From contig CAYLGY010000032.1 in assembly GCA_964383325.1 (NCBI GenBank), positions 1 through 28,264 of the forward strand: a stretch of DNA of 28,264 nt, written 5' to 3'. The notes under the pieces are model-generated. The model did no database searches. It was not told where the DNA came from and was given only the letters and a program-made list of their open reading frames with translations. The DNA is from CAYLGY01 sp964383325 (GTDB lineage Bacteria > Pseudomonadota > Alphaproteobacteria > Rhizobiales > Rhizobiaceae). The position numbers and the translations under genes are program-made. Within the stretch, counting starts at the first letter, position 1, and each line of letters begins with the position of its first letter. Shown one piece after another: positions 15,411-21,657 of the stretch.

Positions 15411-16922
15411 ATGGGACGATCGATCGTGAACATGCTGCGGATCTTGTGGACGACGGTGTTGATCGTGCTGGCGGCAACCATGCCCCTGCCGGCACAGGAG
15501 GGGGGCGACAGCCTGTTCGACGTGCTGAAGGGCGTGATTGCGCCCGACGAGTCCGACACAGACACGGATGCGTCTCCGGGTGAGGAGGACAGCCCGGAGA
15601 TCCTGCGCCGGGTGCCGTTCACGCGCGGGGAGGTCCAGCTTTCCTATGCTTCGCTGGTAAGGGAAGCGGGTCCGGCGGTCGTCAACGTCTATGCGTCATC
15701 CACGGTGCCGTCGCGCTCTCCCTTTTTCGGAGATCCCTTCTTCGACCGCTTCTTCGGCGGCACGCTGCCACCCCGGGTGCAATCCTCTCTCGGCTCGGGG
15801 GTGATCGTCGATCCCGACGGGCTGATCGTCACCAATCATCACGTCATACGCGACGCGGACAAGGTTCAGGTCGCTCTGGCGGACGGGCGCGAATTCGAGT
15901 CGAGCATTCTGATCCAGGACGAATCGATCGATCTTGCCGTGCTGAAAATCGAGGGCAACAAGCCGTTTCCCACGATCCGGCTCGGCGATTCAGACAGGCT
16001 GGAAGTCGGCGATCTGGTTCTGGCCATCGGGAATCCGTTCGGGGTCGGCCAGACGACGACCTCCGGCATCGTTTCGGCGCTTGCGCGCACCCATGTCGGC
16101 GTGAGCGATTTCGGATTCTTCATTCAAACCGATGCAGCCATCAATCCCGGCAATTCCGGCGGCGCCCTGATCGACATGAGCGGCAGGCTGGTGGGAATCA
16201 ATACGGCCATCTATTCGCGCTCCGGCGGGTCGAACGGCATCGGCTTCGCCATTCCCGCCAACATGCTGCGCAGCGTGCTGGACGCCGCGAGAGCCGGAAG
16301 CGATTTCGTCGAGCGGCCCTGGATCGGCGCCAGCTTCGATCCGGTGACCGCGCAGGTTGCCGAGGCGCTCGGGCTGGATCGGCCTGTCGGAGCGCTTGTG
16401 ACGGATGTGGCGGAGGGCAGTCCGGCGGAAGAGGCGGGGCTGCTTCCCGGTGATGTCGTGCTGATCGTGGACGGCATCCAGATCGAACATCCGGATGCGC
16501 TGAGCTATCGTCTGGCGACGCGGCGCATTGGCGAGGTCGCGGAATTCGAAGTCCTGCAGCGTGGCAAGAAGGCTTATCTCTCGGTCAATCTTGCCAAGCC
16601 TCCCGAGGGGGAGGCCGGAAGCCGGTTGATCATCGAGGGCAAGAGCCCCTTCTCCGGAGCGACGGTGGCAGAGCTTTCTCCGGCGCTTTCCCGGCGGCTT
16701 GGCTTGCCGGACAATGCACGCGGCGTTGTCATTGTCGAGATTGCGCGAAATTCTCCCGCGCATCGCTTCGGATTGCGGCCGAGGGATATCGTGCGCGAGC
16801 TGAACGGCGAAACGGTGGACTCGGTGCAGCACCTGGCAGAGCTGGCGGCAAGAGACTCACGGTGGTGGCAATTCGCCGTCGAGCGGGATGGCAGGCTGCT
16901 GCGGCAGACGCTGCGATATTGA
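15411..16922 (+). CDS. HtrA/DegP/DegQ-family periplasmic serine protease with two PDZ domains
   Basis: This is a 503-residue envelope quality-control protease/chaperone. An N-terminal hydrophobic signal (MLRILWTTVLIVLAATMPLPAQ) is followed by an acidic linker and the trypsin-like domain. The catalytic triad is His144 (TNHHVI), Asp174 (SIDLAVLKI) and Ser249 (NPGNSGGAL). PDZ1 spans about 303-395 (GALVTDVAEGSPAEEAGLLPGDVV) and PDZ2 about 410-495 (VVIVEIARNSPAHRFGLRPRD). Starts at 15411, 15426 (GTG) and 15432 are all possible, and the signal peptide is complete with each. No strong ribosome site settles it. The stop is followed after one base by the rarA start, so the two are likely co-transcribed. 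Partner choice between DegP and DegQ cannot be made from sequence. Confidence 0.93.
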   Translation: MGRSIVNMLRILWTTVLIVLAATMPLPAQEGGDSLFDVLKGVIAPDESDTDTDASPGEEDSPEILRRVPFTRGEVQLSYASLVREAGPAVVNVYASSTVPSRSPFFGDPFFDRFFGGTLPPRVQSSLGSGVIVDPDGLIVTNHHVIRDADKVQVALADGREFESSILIQDESIDLAVLKIEGNKPFPTIRLGDSDRLEVGDLVLAIGNPFGVGQTTTSGIVSALARTHVGVSDFGFFIQTDAAINPGNSGGALIDMSGRLVGINTAIYSRSGGSNGIGFAIPANMLRSVLDAARAGSDFVERPWIGASFDPVTAQVAEALGLDRPVGALVTDVAEGSPAEEAGLLPGDVVLIVDGIQIEHPDALSYRLATRRIGEVAEFEVLQRGKKAYLSVNLAKPPEGEAGSRLIIEGKSPFSGATVAELSPALSRRLGLPDNARGVVIVEIARNSPAHRFGLRPRDIVRELNGETVDSVQHLAELAARDSRWWQFAVERDGRLLRQTLRY

Positions 16923-16923
16923 T

Positions 16924-18264
16924 GTGAGCGATCTCTTCGATACACTTCCGGACCCTGCGAAGCCTGACGCAGCGAGTGCCGGGCCGGCGCGTCCACTGGC
17001 AGAGTCGTTGCGACCGCAGCGGCTGGACGAGGTCGTCGGGCAGGAGCATCTGCTCGGCGAGGACGGCGCCCTGCGCCGCATGGTGGAAGGTCGGCGTCTG
17101 TCCTCGTTCATCCTGTGGGGCCCGCCTGGCGCTGGCAAGACCACCATTGCGCGCCTGGTGGCACGCGAGGCCGGGTTCGAGTTCATGCAATTGTCCGCAG
17201 TCAGCGCCGGGATCGCCGACCTGCGCAAGGTCATCGCCGCTGCCCGACAATTGCGTGCCAATGACCGGCGCACCGTTCTCTTCATCGACGAACTGCATCG
17301 CTTCAACCGGGTAACGCAGGACGCGTTGTTGCCGCATGTGGAAGACGGAACGGTGGTACTGGTCGGCGCGACGACCGAAAATCCGAGCTTCAGCCTGGTG
17401 GCGGCACTTCTCTCCCGTGCCCGCGTGCTGGTGGTGCATCGCCTCGATGCGCAAGCGCTGGGCAAGGTGGTGGCGCGCGCCGAGGCGCATGCCGGCCGGG
17501 CATTGCCAATTACCGACGAAGCCCGCGAGGCCCTGATCGGGATGGCTGACGGCGATGCGCGCTACCTGCTCAATCTTGCCGAGGAATTACTGGCAATCGA
17601 CAGCCCGAAAGCGCTCGACCCGGCGGGTCTGGCCAGGACTGTCCAGAGACGCGCGGCGGTTCACGACAGGGCGCAGGAAGCGCATTTCAATCTCCTGAGC
17701 TGCTTTCACAAGAGCCTGCGCGGCAGTGACGTGCAGGCCGCGCTGTACTGGGCGGCACGCATGATCATCGGCGGCGAGGACCCCGGCACGATCTTCAGGC
17801 GTCTGGCCTGCGCCGCCTCGGAGGATGTCGGCATGGCCGATCCGCAGGCGATGCCGCAGGTCATTGCTGCCTGGGAGGCTTTCGAGCGCATTGGATGGCC
17901 GGAGGGGAGGCTCTTCCTTTCACAGGCAATCGTCTATGTAGCGACCGCGCCGAAATCGAATGCCGCCTACAGCGCCTTCAATGCCGCGCTCCAACTGGCA
18001 GAAACCACCGGCTCGCTGCCGCCGCCCATGCATATCCTCAACGCGCCGACCCGGATGATGCGCGAACTCGGCTATGGCAAGGGCTACAAATATGACCATG
18101 ACCAGCCACAGGCCTATTCCGGCCAGGAATTCTTCCCGGATGCGCTGGCCGGCGCCAAAAGGCCGGAGTTCTACCGCCCCGAGGAACGCGGGTTCGAACG
18201 TGAAGTGAAGAAACGTCTCGAATTCTGGCAAAGGCTCCGCGACCGGCGCGACGACAACCCATAG
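16924..18264 (+). CDS. rarA: Replication-associated recombination ATPase RarA (MgsA)
   Basis: This 446-residue AAA+ ATPase of the RarA/MgsA/WRNIP1 family is related to clamp-loader subunits and RuvB and acts at stalled replication forks. Motifs are the N-terminal LAESLRPQRLDEVVGQEHLL, Walker A GPPGAGKT (66-73), Walker B FIDELHRF (D122, E123), sensor-1 GATTENPSF, and the C-terminal oligomerisation part (SCFHKSLRGSDVQAALYW, YPHD-like YDHDQPQAYSGQEFFP). The GTG at 16924 gives the family N-terminus (VSDLFD) and starts one base after the protease stop. An ATG at 16888 would overlap the protease gene by 35 bases with unlikely sequence. Translation is probably coupled to the protease gene. Confidence 0.95.
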   Translation: MSDLFDTLPDPAKPDAASAGPARPLAESLRPQRLDEVVGQEHLLGEDGALRRMVEGRRLSSFILWGPPGAGKTTIARLVAREAGFEFMQLSAVSAGIADLRKVIAAARQLRANDRRTVLFIDELHRFNRVTQDALLPHVEDGTVVLVGATTENPSFSLVAALLSRARVLVVHRLDAQALGKVVARAEAHAGRALPITDEAREALIGMADGDARYLLNLAEELLAIDSPKALDPAGLARTVQRRAAVHDRAQEAHFNLLSCFHKSLRGSDVQAALYWAARMIIGGEDPGTIFRRLACAASEDVGMADPQAMPQVIAAWEAFERIGWPEGRLFLSQAIVYVATAPKSNAAYSAFNAALQLAETTGSLPPPMHILNAPTRMMRELGYGKGYKYDHDQPQAYSGQEFFPDALAGAKRPEFYRPEERGFEREVKKRLEFWQRLRDRRDDNP

Positions 18265-18289
18265 GCCAGAGCGCGTGCCGGCGCCTGTC

Positions 18290-18315
18290 GGAACATTCCA
18301 TGCAAGCCGGACGTT
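18290..18315 (+). promoter_or_regulatory. EcfG-type (general stress) promoter motif for the lipoprotein gene
   Basis: GGAAC at 18290-18294 is followed after 17 bases by CGTT at 18312-18315. This fits the alphaproteobacterial EcfG/SigT/RpoE2 consensus (GGAAC, 16-17 bases, CGTT). Transcription would start at about 18322, some 20 bases before the ATG at 18344. Confidence 0.7.
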
Positions 18316-18343
18316 CTTTGCCGGTAAGCGATGGAGGACAGTC

Positions 18344-18595
18344 ATGAAACGGATTCTTATCAGTCTCGGCGCCCTGGCGCTTGTGGCAGGGTGCACCGCA
18401 ACGGAACGCGGCGCCACGATCGGAGGTGCAACCGGAGCCGCGGTCGGCGCTGCCGTGGCCGATGATACCTTGACCGGCGCAGTAGTAGGTGGCGCGGTTG
18501 GCGCGGCGGCAGGCGCCTTGATCGGACGCGCGAGCGAGCCGGGCAAATGCTATTATCGTGATCAGTGGAACCGCCGCTACATTGCGCCTTGCTGA
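18344..18595 (+). CDS. Small glycine-zipper lipoprotein
   Basis: This 83-residue lipoprotein has a signal peptide ending in the lipobox LVAGC, so Cys17 would be lipidated after cleavage. Residues about 24-67 form a glycine-zipper two-helix segment (ATIGGATGAAVGAAV and GAVVGGAVGAAAGALIG), as in small outer-membrane-associated glycine-zipper (YMGG/OmpA-type zipper) proteins. The tail CYYRDQWNRRYIAPC adds two cysteines. GGAGGA at 18333-18338 supports the ATG at 18344 over an upstream in-frame ATG at 18275. The preceding EcfG-like motif suggests induction by general stress. A role in envelope protection is plausible but not shown. Confidence 0.85.
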   Translation: MKRILISLGALALVAGCTATERGATIGGATGAAVGAAVADDTLTGAVVGGAVGAAAGALIGRASEPGKCYYRDQWNRRYIAPC

Positions 18596-18650
18596 CGCGA
18601 TTGGGATCCGGGCCGCATGGAGGCAAATGAAAAAAATCTTCTGCAATCCG

Positions 18651-18675
18651 GGAACCGATTGTACGCTGCGTGGTT
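18651..18675 (+). promoter_or_regulatory. EcfG-type promoter motif for the predicted sRNA
   Basis: GGAAC at 18651-18655, a 16-base spacer, then GGTT at 18672-18675. It differs from the consensus only at the first base of CGTT. Predicted transcription start about 18683 coincides with the first base of the sRNA's first stem. Confidence 0.6.
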
Positions 18676-18682
18676 ATAGTTG

Positions 18683-18791
18683 CGATGGACATGACCCAAC
18701 CCCCCTCACTCCCCCAAGATGTCCATCCATGCGGAACAGTCCCCCCCAAGCCCGTTCCGCCGGCCGGCCTGAAATGGCCGGCCCTTTTTTT
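18683..18791 (+). ncRNA. Predicted stress-regulated sRNA with C-rich loops (GsrN-like)
   Basis: A transcript of about 109 nt is predicted from three consecutive hairpins. Hairpin 1 has a perfect 9-bp stem (GATGGACAT 18684-18692 with ATGTCCATC 18719-18727) and a 26-base loop that holds a C6 tract (18700-18705) and a C5 tract (18711-18715). Hairpin 2 has a 7-bp stem (GCGGAAC 18731-18737 with GTTCCGC 18754-18760) and a loop holding a C7 tract (18741-18747). Hairpin 3 is an 8-bp GC stem followed by seven T. C-rich loops are the usual anti-Shine-Dalgarno pairing elements of alphaproteobacterial sRNAs. Caulobacter GsrN, a sigma-T-dependent sRNA, is a close functional analogue in design. The upstream EcfG-like motif fits the same regulation. 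No protein-coding frame is convincing. Its targets are unknown. Confidence 0.65.
18762..18791 (+). terminator. Intrinsic terminator of the sRNA
   Basis: The inverted repeat GGCCGGCC (18762-18769) and GGCCGGCC (18776-18783) with loop TGAAAT is followed by C and seven T (18785-18791). It is a canonical Rho-independent terminator oriented on the + strand. Confidence 0.88.
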
Positions 18792-18871
18792 GTCTCGCGC
18801 GCAGCCGAGTCTGCTGGCAGTTTTCGGGCGGCACCAGGGACATCATACCCTGGCGCCGTAGACCGTCACCT

Positions 18872-19102
18872 TCAGGAATCGTGGCCGGACCGTTCGCGGG
18901 ACTGAGCAGCGCAATGGTCGCAGCAATATGTCTCACCATCCCGCTCGACCCCATGCCCGATCACCCTGCAACCACAATGAGCACAGCTCGGGGCCAGCCT
19001 GTGAATGGCGCATTCGAAGCAGTCGAAGACATGAATGCCTCCCGCCATGCGGATCTCGAAGGTTTTCTCATATTCATTGCCACATTGCGTGCATCGACCC
19101 AT
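18872..19102 (-). CDS. Ten-cysteine zinc-ribbon / metallothionein-like small protein
   Basis: This 76-residue protein has cysteines at 4, 7, 28, 31, 40, 43, 45, 60, 61 and 64, arranged as CxxC, CFEC, CAHCGC and CCDHC. Two zinc-binding ribbons or a small metal cluster are likely. The segments RCTQCGNEYEKTFEI, FDCFECAIHRLAPSCAHCGCRVIGHG and GETYCCDHC match a widespread small family often named prokaryotic metallothionein, function not established. An AGGAG ribosome site supports the ATG at 19102 over a longer frame starting at 19144. An EcfG-like motif lies about 35-60 bases upstream on the - strand, so stress induction is likely. It converges with the sRNA terminator. Confidence 0.88.
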   Translation of the reverse strand: MGRCTQCGNEYEKTFEIRMAGGIHVFDCFECAIHRLAPSCAHCGCRVIGHGVERDGETYCCDHCAAQSRERSGHDS

Positions 19103-19139
19103 GGTCGCACTCCTTTCACTCCAGGCATCTCCTGTCTCG

Positions 19140-19164
19140 AACACGCGCTGCGGTGGATCGTTCC
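19140..19164 (-). promoter_or_regulatory. EcfG-type promoter motif for the zinc-ribbon gene
   Basis: On the - strand GGAAC (19164-19160) is followed after 16 bases by TGTT (19143-19140). Spacing equals that of the sRNA motif. The predicted start near 19132 lies 30 bases before the ATG at 19102. Confidence 0.55.
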
Positions 19165-19191
19165 GGCGCGTGAAAATTTTCGAGACTGGGC

Positions 19192-19216
19192 GGAACCATA
19201 TGGCGTGCCGCGAGTT
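19192..19216 (+). promoter_or_regulatory. Possible fourth EcfG-type motif, upstream of crcB
   Basis: GGAAC (19192-19196), 16 bases, then AGTT (19213-19216). The -10 part keeps GTT but not the leading C, so this is the weakest of the four motifs. It could drive a short RNA ending at the hairpin at 19282-19316, or a crcB transcript with a long leader. Confidence 0.35.
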
Positions 19217-19281
19217 TGCAAGGAGTGAACGGATCGAAACATGCAGGTCTCACGACCACGCAATTTCGAAAATCGTTCGCA

Positions 19282-19316
19282 AGGGAACCCGGCAATGAAA
19301 ACTTGCCGGGTTCTCT
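19282..19316 (+). repeat. Long stable hairpin upstream of crcB
   Basis: The core is a perfect 10-bp inverted repeat (AACCCGGCAA 19286-19295 and TTGCCGGGTT 19303-19312) with loop TGAAAAC. It extends to about 14 pairs with one G-U. No T-run follows. It may be a terminator for a short transcript or a leader structure of the crcB mRNA. It does not resemble the fluoride riboswitch that I would expect before some crcB genes. Confidence 0.6.
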
Positions 19317-19382
19317 GCATTTCAGGGTTGGTGCTGGCCCGGATGCGCTTTCTTTCCGCCGCGGAACATTCTATCAGGGGCC

Positions 19383-19763
19383 ATGCAGAATCTGGCACTT
19401 GTCGCGCTGGGCGGAGCCCTCGGCGCTTCTCTCCGATACATCGCCGGACTTGCCGGACAACAGCTCGCTGGCGCTGCGGCTCCATGGGTCACCCTGCTGG
19501 TCAACGCCACGGGAAGCCTCGCGATGGGCCTGGTATTCTTCTGGCTACAGGGTCGTCCGGAGGTGTCCCCGCAAGCGGGGCTGTTCATCATGACCGGGAT
19601 CCTCGGGGGGTACACTACCTTTTCCGCCTTTTCCCTTGAAGCGATTCTGTTATGGCAACGTGGTGCGCAGGGCCTGTCGATTGCCTATGTGCTGGCAAGC
19701 GTGGGGCTAAGCCTGGCCGGCTTGCTGGCCGGCATGTGGCTGGCGCGTCTGAAATGGGGTTGA
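19383..19763 (+). CDS. crcB: Fluoride channel CrcB (Fluc)
   Basis: This 126-residue inner-membrane protein has four hydrophobic helices and works as a dual-topology dimer that exports fluoride. Family marks are the N-terminal GGALGASLRYIAG, the LLVNATGSLAMG helix with the conserved Asn, and GILGGYTTFSAFSLE, which holds the TTFS motif with the phenylalanine-box region. The length is normal for Fluc proteins. It ends one base before the pseudouridine synthase gene, so crcB, rluC and the ATP12-type gene form a tight unit. Confidence 0.95.
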   Translation: MQNLALVALGGALGASLRYIAGLAGQQLAGAAAPWVTLLVNATGSLAMGLVFFWLQGRPEVSPQAGLFIMTGILGGYTTFSAFSLEAILLWQRGAQGLSIAYVLASVGLSLAGLLAGMWLARLKWG

Positions 19764-19764
19764 G

Positions 19765-20748
19765 ATGAGCAAGTTGCAACAGATCACCGTCGACCGCGAC
19801 GAGGAGGGCATGCGCCTCGACCGCTGGTTCAAGGTCCATTTCCCAGGCCTCGGGTTCGCTCCATTGCAGAAACTCCTGCGCACGGGCCAGATCCGCGTCG
19901 ATGGCGGCCGGGTCAAGGCAGATGCACGTCTGCGGGCCGGCCAGCAGATCCGGGTGCCGCCCCTTGCAGTGGATGAACGGCCCGGCCCCCTGACGGCCCG
20001 GACCATGCGCGACCAGGGCGACGCGGACGTGTTGCGGCGCATGCTCCTCCACGAGGACGACAAGGTATTCGTCCTGAACAAGCCGGCCGGACTCGCTGTG
20101 CAGGGCGGCTCCGGCATCACGCGCCATGTCGACGGCATGCTCGAGTCCTGGCGCAACCGCAAGGGCGAGAAGCCGCGCCTCGTGCATCGCCTTGACCGCG
20201 ACACTTCCGGCGTTCTGGTGATCGCCCGGACAAGACAGGCGGCCGTGCGGCTGACGGCTGCCTTTCGCGAGCGCACCACCCGCAAGATCTACTGGGCCCT
20301 GGTCAAGGGGGTGCCGACGCCACGCGAGGGCAAGATTTCGACCTGGTTCGTCCGGGAGACCTCGCCCGAGGGGGATCGAATGCGGGTCGCACGCCATGGC
20401 GAGCCGGATGCGGATCACGCCGTAACGTATTACCGGGTCATCGAAACCGCCGGACAGGCGCTGTCCTGGCTCGAGATGGAGCCCTATACCGGGCGCATGC
20501 ACCAGCTTCGCGTCCATGCTGCCCATATTGGCGTGCCGATCATCGGCGACCCGAAATATTTCGAGGCGGATACCAACTGGTCGTTTCCCGGAGGCATCCA
20601 GAACCGGCTGCATCTACATGCGCGCAGGATAAACCTGCCGCATCCTTCCGGCGGCCGGCTGGATGTGAGCGCCCCTTTGCCGCCCCATATGGTGCAAAGC
20701 TGGAACCTTCTGGGGTTCGATGAGGCAAATGGCGACGAACCGGAGTAG
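19765..20748 (+). CDS. rluC: RluC/RluA-family 23S rRNA pseudouridine synthase
   Basis: This 327-residue enzyme isomerises uridines of 23S rRNA. An N-terminal S4 RNA-binding domain (MRLDRWFKVHFPGLGFAPLQKLLRTGQIRVDG, about 16-63) precedes the catalytic domain with VLNKPAGLAVQGG and HRLDRDTSG (141-149). The catalytic aspartate is D144. The third motif is YTGRMHQLRVHAAHIGVPIIGDPKY. The S4 plus catalytic arrangement fits RluC or RluD, and the neighbourhood and length favour RluC. It starts one base after the crcB stop, and its own stop is seven bases before the next gene. Confidence 0.92.
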   Translation: MSKLQQITVDRDEEGMRLDRWFKVHFPGLGFAPLQKLLRTGQIRVDGGRVKADARLRAGQQIRVPPLAVDERPGPLTARTMRDQGDADVLRRMLLHEDDKVFVLNKPAGLAVQGGSGITRHVDGMLESWRNRKGEKPRLVHRLDRDTSGVLVIARTRQAAVRLTAAFRERTTRKIYWALVKGVPTPREGKISTWFVRETSPEGDRMRVARHGEPDADHAVTYYRVIETAGQALSWLEMEPYTGRMHQLRVHAAHIGVPIIGDPKYFEADTNWSFPGGIQNRLHLHARRINLPHPSGGRLDVSAPLPPHMVQSWNLLGFDEANGDEPE

Positions 20749-20755
20749 GGTTGCG

Positions 20756-21532
20756 ATGTCGATGGACGAAGATCACGCGGACAGGTTGCGCCAGCATGCG
20801 CGGCCGGAACTGCCGAAGCGCTTCTACAGCAAGGCGCAAGTGGCCCGCAACGAGGCCGGTCAATATGTCGTCCAGCTCGACGGGAGAACCGTGCGCACGC
20901 CGGCACGCTGGGAGATGGCCTTGCCAAGCCTCGCAGCGGCGGAACTCGTCGCGGCAGAATTTGCGGCGCAACAGGAACGGATCGATCCGGCCACCATGCC
21001 GGTGACGCGGCTGGTGAACTCGGCGCTGGACGGCGTGAGCGTCCGTCGCGACGAGGTCGTCGCCGACATTCTGCGCTTTGCCGGGACGGACCTTCTTTGT
21101 TATCGCGCCGAAGGGCCGGAGCGACTTTGCCAGTTGCAGGACGAGGCGTGGAATCCGGTCCTGCGCTGGGCGGAGCAGGAGGCCGGCGCCCGCTTTCGGC
21201 TCGCCGCCGGAGTAATTCATGTGGAACAGCCGCCGGAAACAATTGCGGCAATGGCGGCGCGGCTCGCCCGTCATGAATCTCATCTGGCACTGGCAGCGAT
21301 CCACTCCATGACGGCGCTTACCGGATCGGCCCTGCTTGCAATCGCCGTAGCGGAGGGGAGCATCGGGGCGCATGCGGCCTGGGCGGCCGCCCATGTCGAT
21401 GAGGACTGGAACATCGCCCAATGGGGCGATGACGACGAGGCGATGCAGCGCCGCCAATTGCGCAGGGCCGAGATGATGGCTGCAGCCAGCCTGCTTGAAT
21501 CCGTGGCAGGACCGGCCGGAAAGCAGGGCTGA
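20756..21532 (+). CDS. ATP12-family chaperone for F1-ATPase assembly
   Basis: This 258-residue protein is related to mitochondrial Atp12, which binds the F1 alpha subunit during ATP synthase assembly. Seen are the N-terminal PKRFYSKAQV, the LDGRTVRTPAR segment, QQERIDPATMPVTRLVNSALDGV, FAGTDLLCYRAEGP, and the C-terminal HVDEDWNIAQWGDDDEA, all family features. The family is essentially limited to alphaproteobacteria and mitochondria, which helps place the organism. The start at 20756 has GGAGTAGGG just upstream. An in-frame ATG at 20720 would overlap rluC. Confidence 0.92.
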   Translation: MSMDEDHADRLRQHARPELPKRFYSKAQVARNEAGQYVVQLDGRTVRTPARWEMALPSLAAAELVAAEFAAQQERIDPATMPVTRLVNSALDGVSVRRDEVVADILRFAGTDLLCYRAEGPERLCQLQDEAWNPVLRWAEQEAGARFRLAAGVIHVEQPPETIAAMAARLARHESHLALAAIHSMTALTGSALLAIAVAEGSIGAHAAWAAAHVDEDWNIAQWGDDDEAMQRRQLRRAEMMAAASLLESVAGPAGKQG

Positions 21533-21605
21533 TTCAATTCTCTCAGGACAAATGTCCATGCAACCGTGTGGCGCGCGCGCCCTGATTGGTCCTCTCCGGG
21601 ACAGG

Positions 21606-21635
21606 GACACTCCACCGGCTGCCCGGCGGAGTGTC
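21606..21635. terminator. Hairpin between convergent ATP12-type gene and glnA
   Basis: GACACTCC (21606-21613) pairs with GGAGTGTC (21628-21635), with a further CCGG/CCGG pairing inside after one A-C mismatch. The stem is strong, but there is no T-run on either strand. Its place between two converging genes suggests a shared transcription end. Confidence 0.55.
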
Positions 21636-21657
21636 ATATCCGTGGCGATCAGAACGA

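Noticed and set aside
18733..18756. GGAAC...CGTT inside the sRNA as another EcfG promoter
   Set aside because: The spacer is 15 bases, outside the usual 16-17, and both elements are the two arms of hairpin 2.
18617..18905. Short frames starting at 18617 or 18627, the second preceded by GGAGG
   Set aside because: They run through the sRNA promoter motif, the perfect stems and the terminator, have low-complexity proline/arginine-rich sequence, and the ribosome-site spacing is too short.
19217..19382. Fluoride riboswitch upstream of crcB
   Set aside because: I could not find the conserved fluoride aptamer pattern. The hairpin present is a simple long stem.
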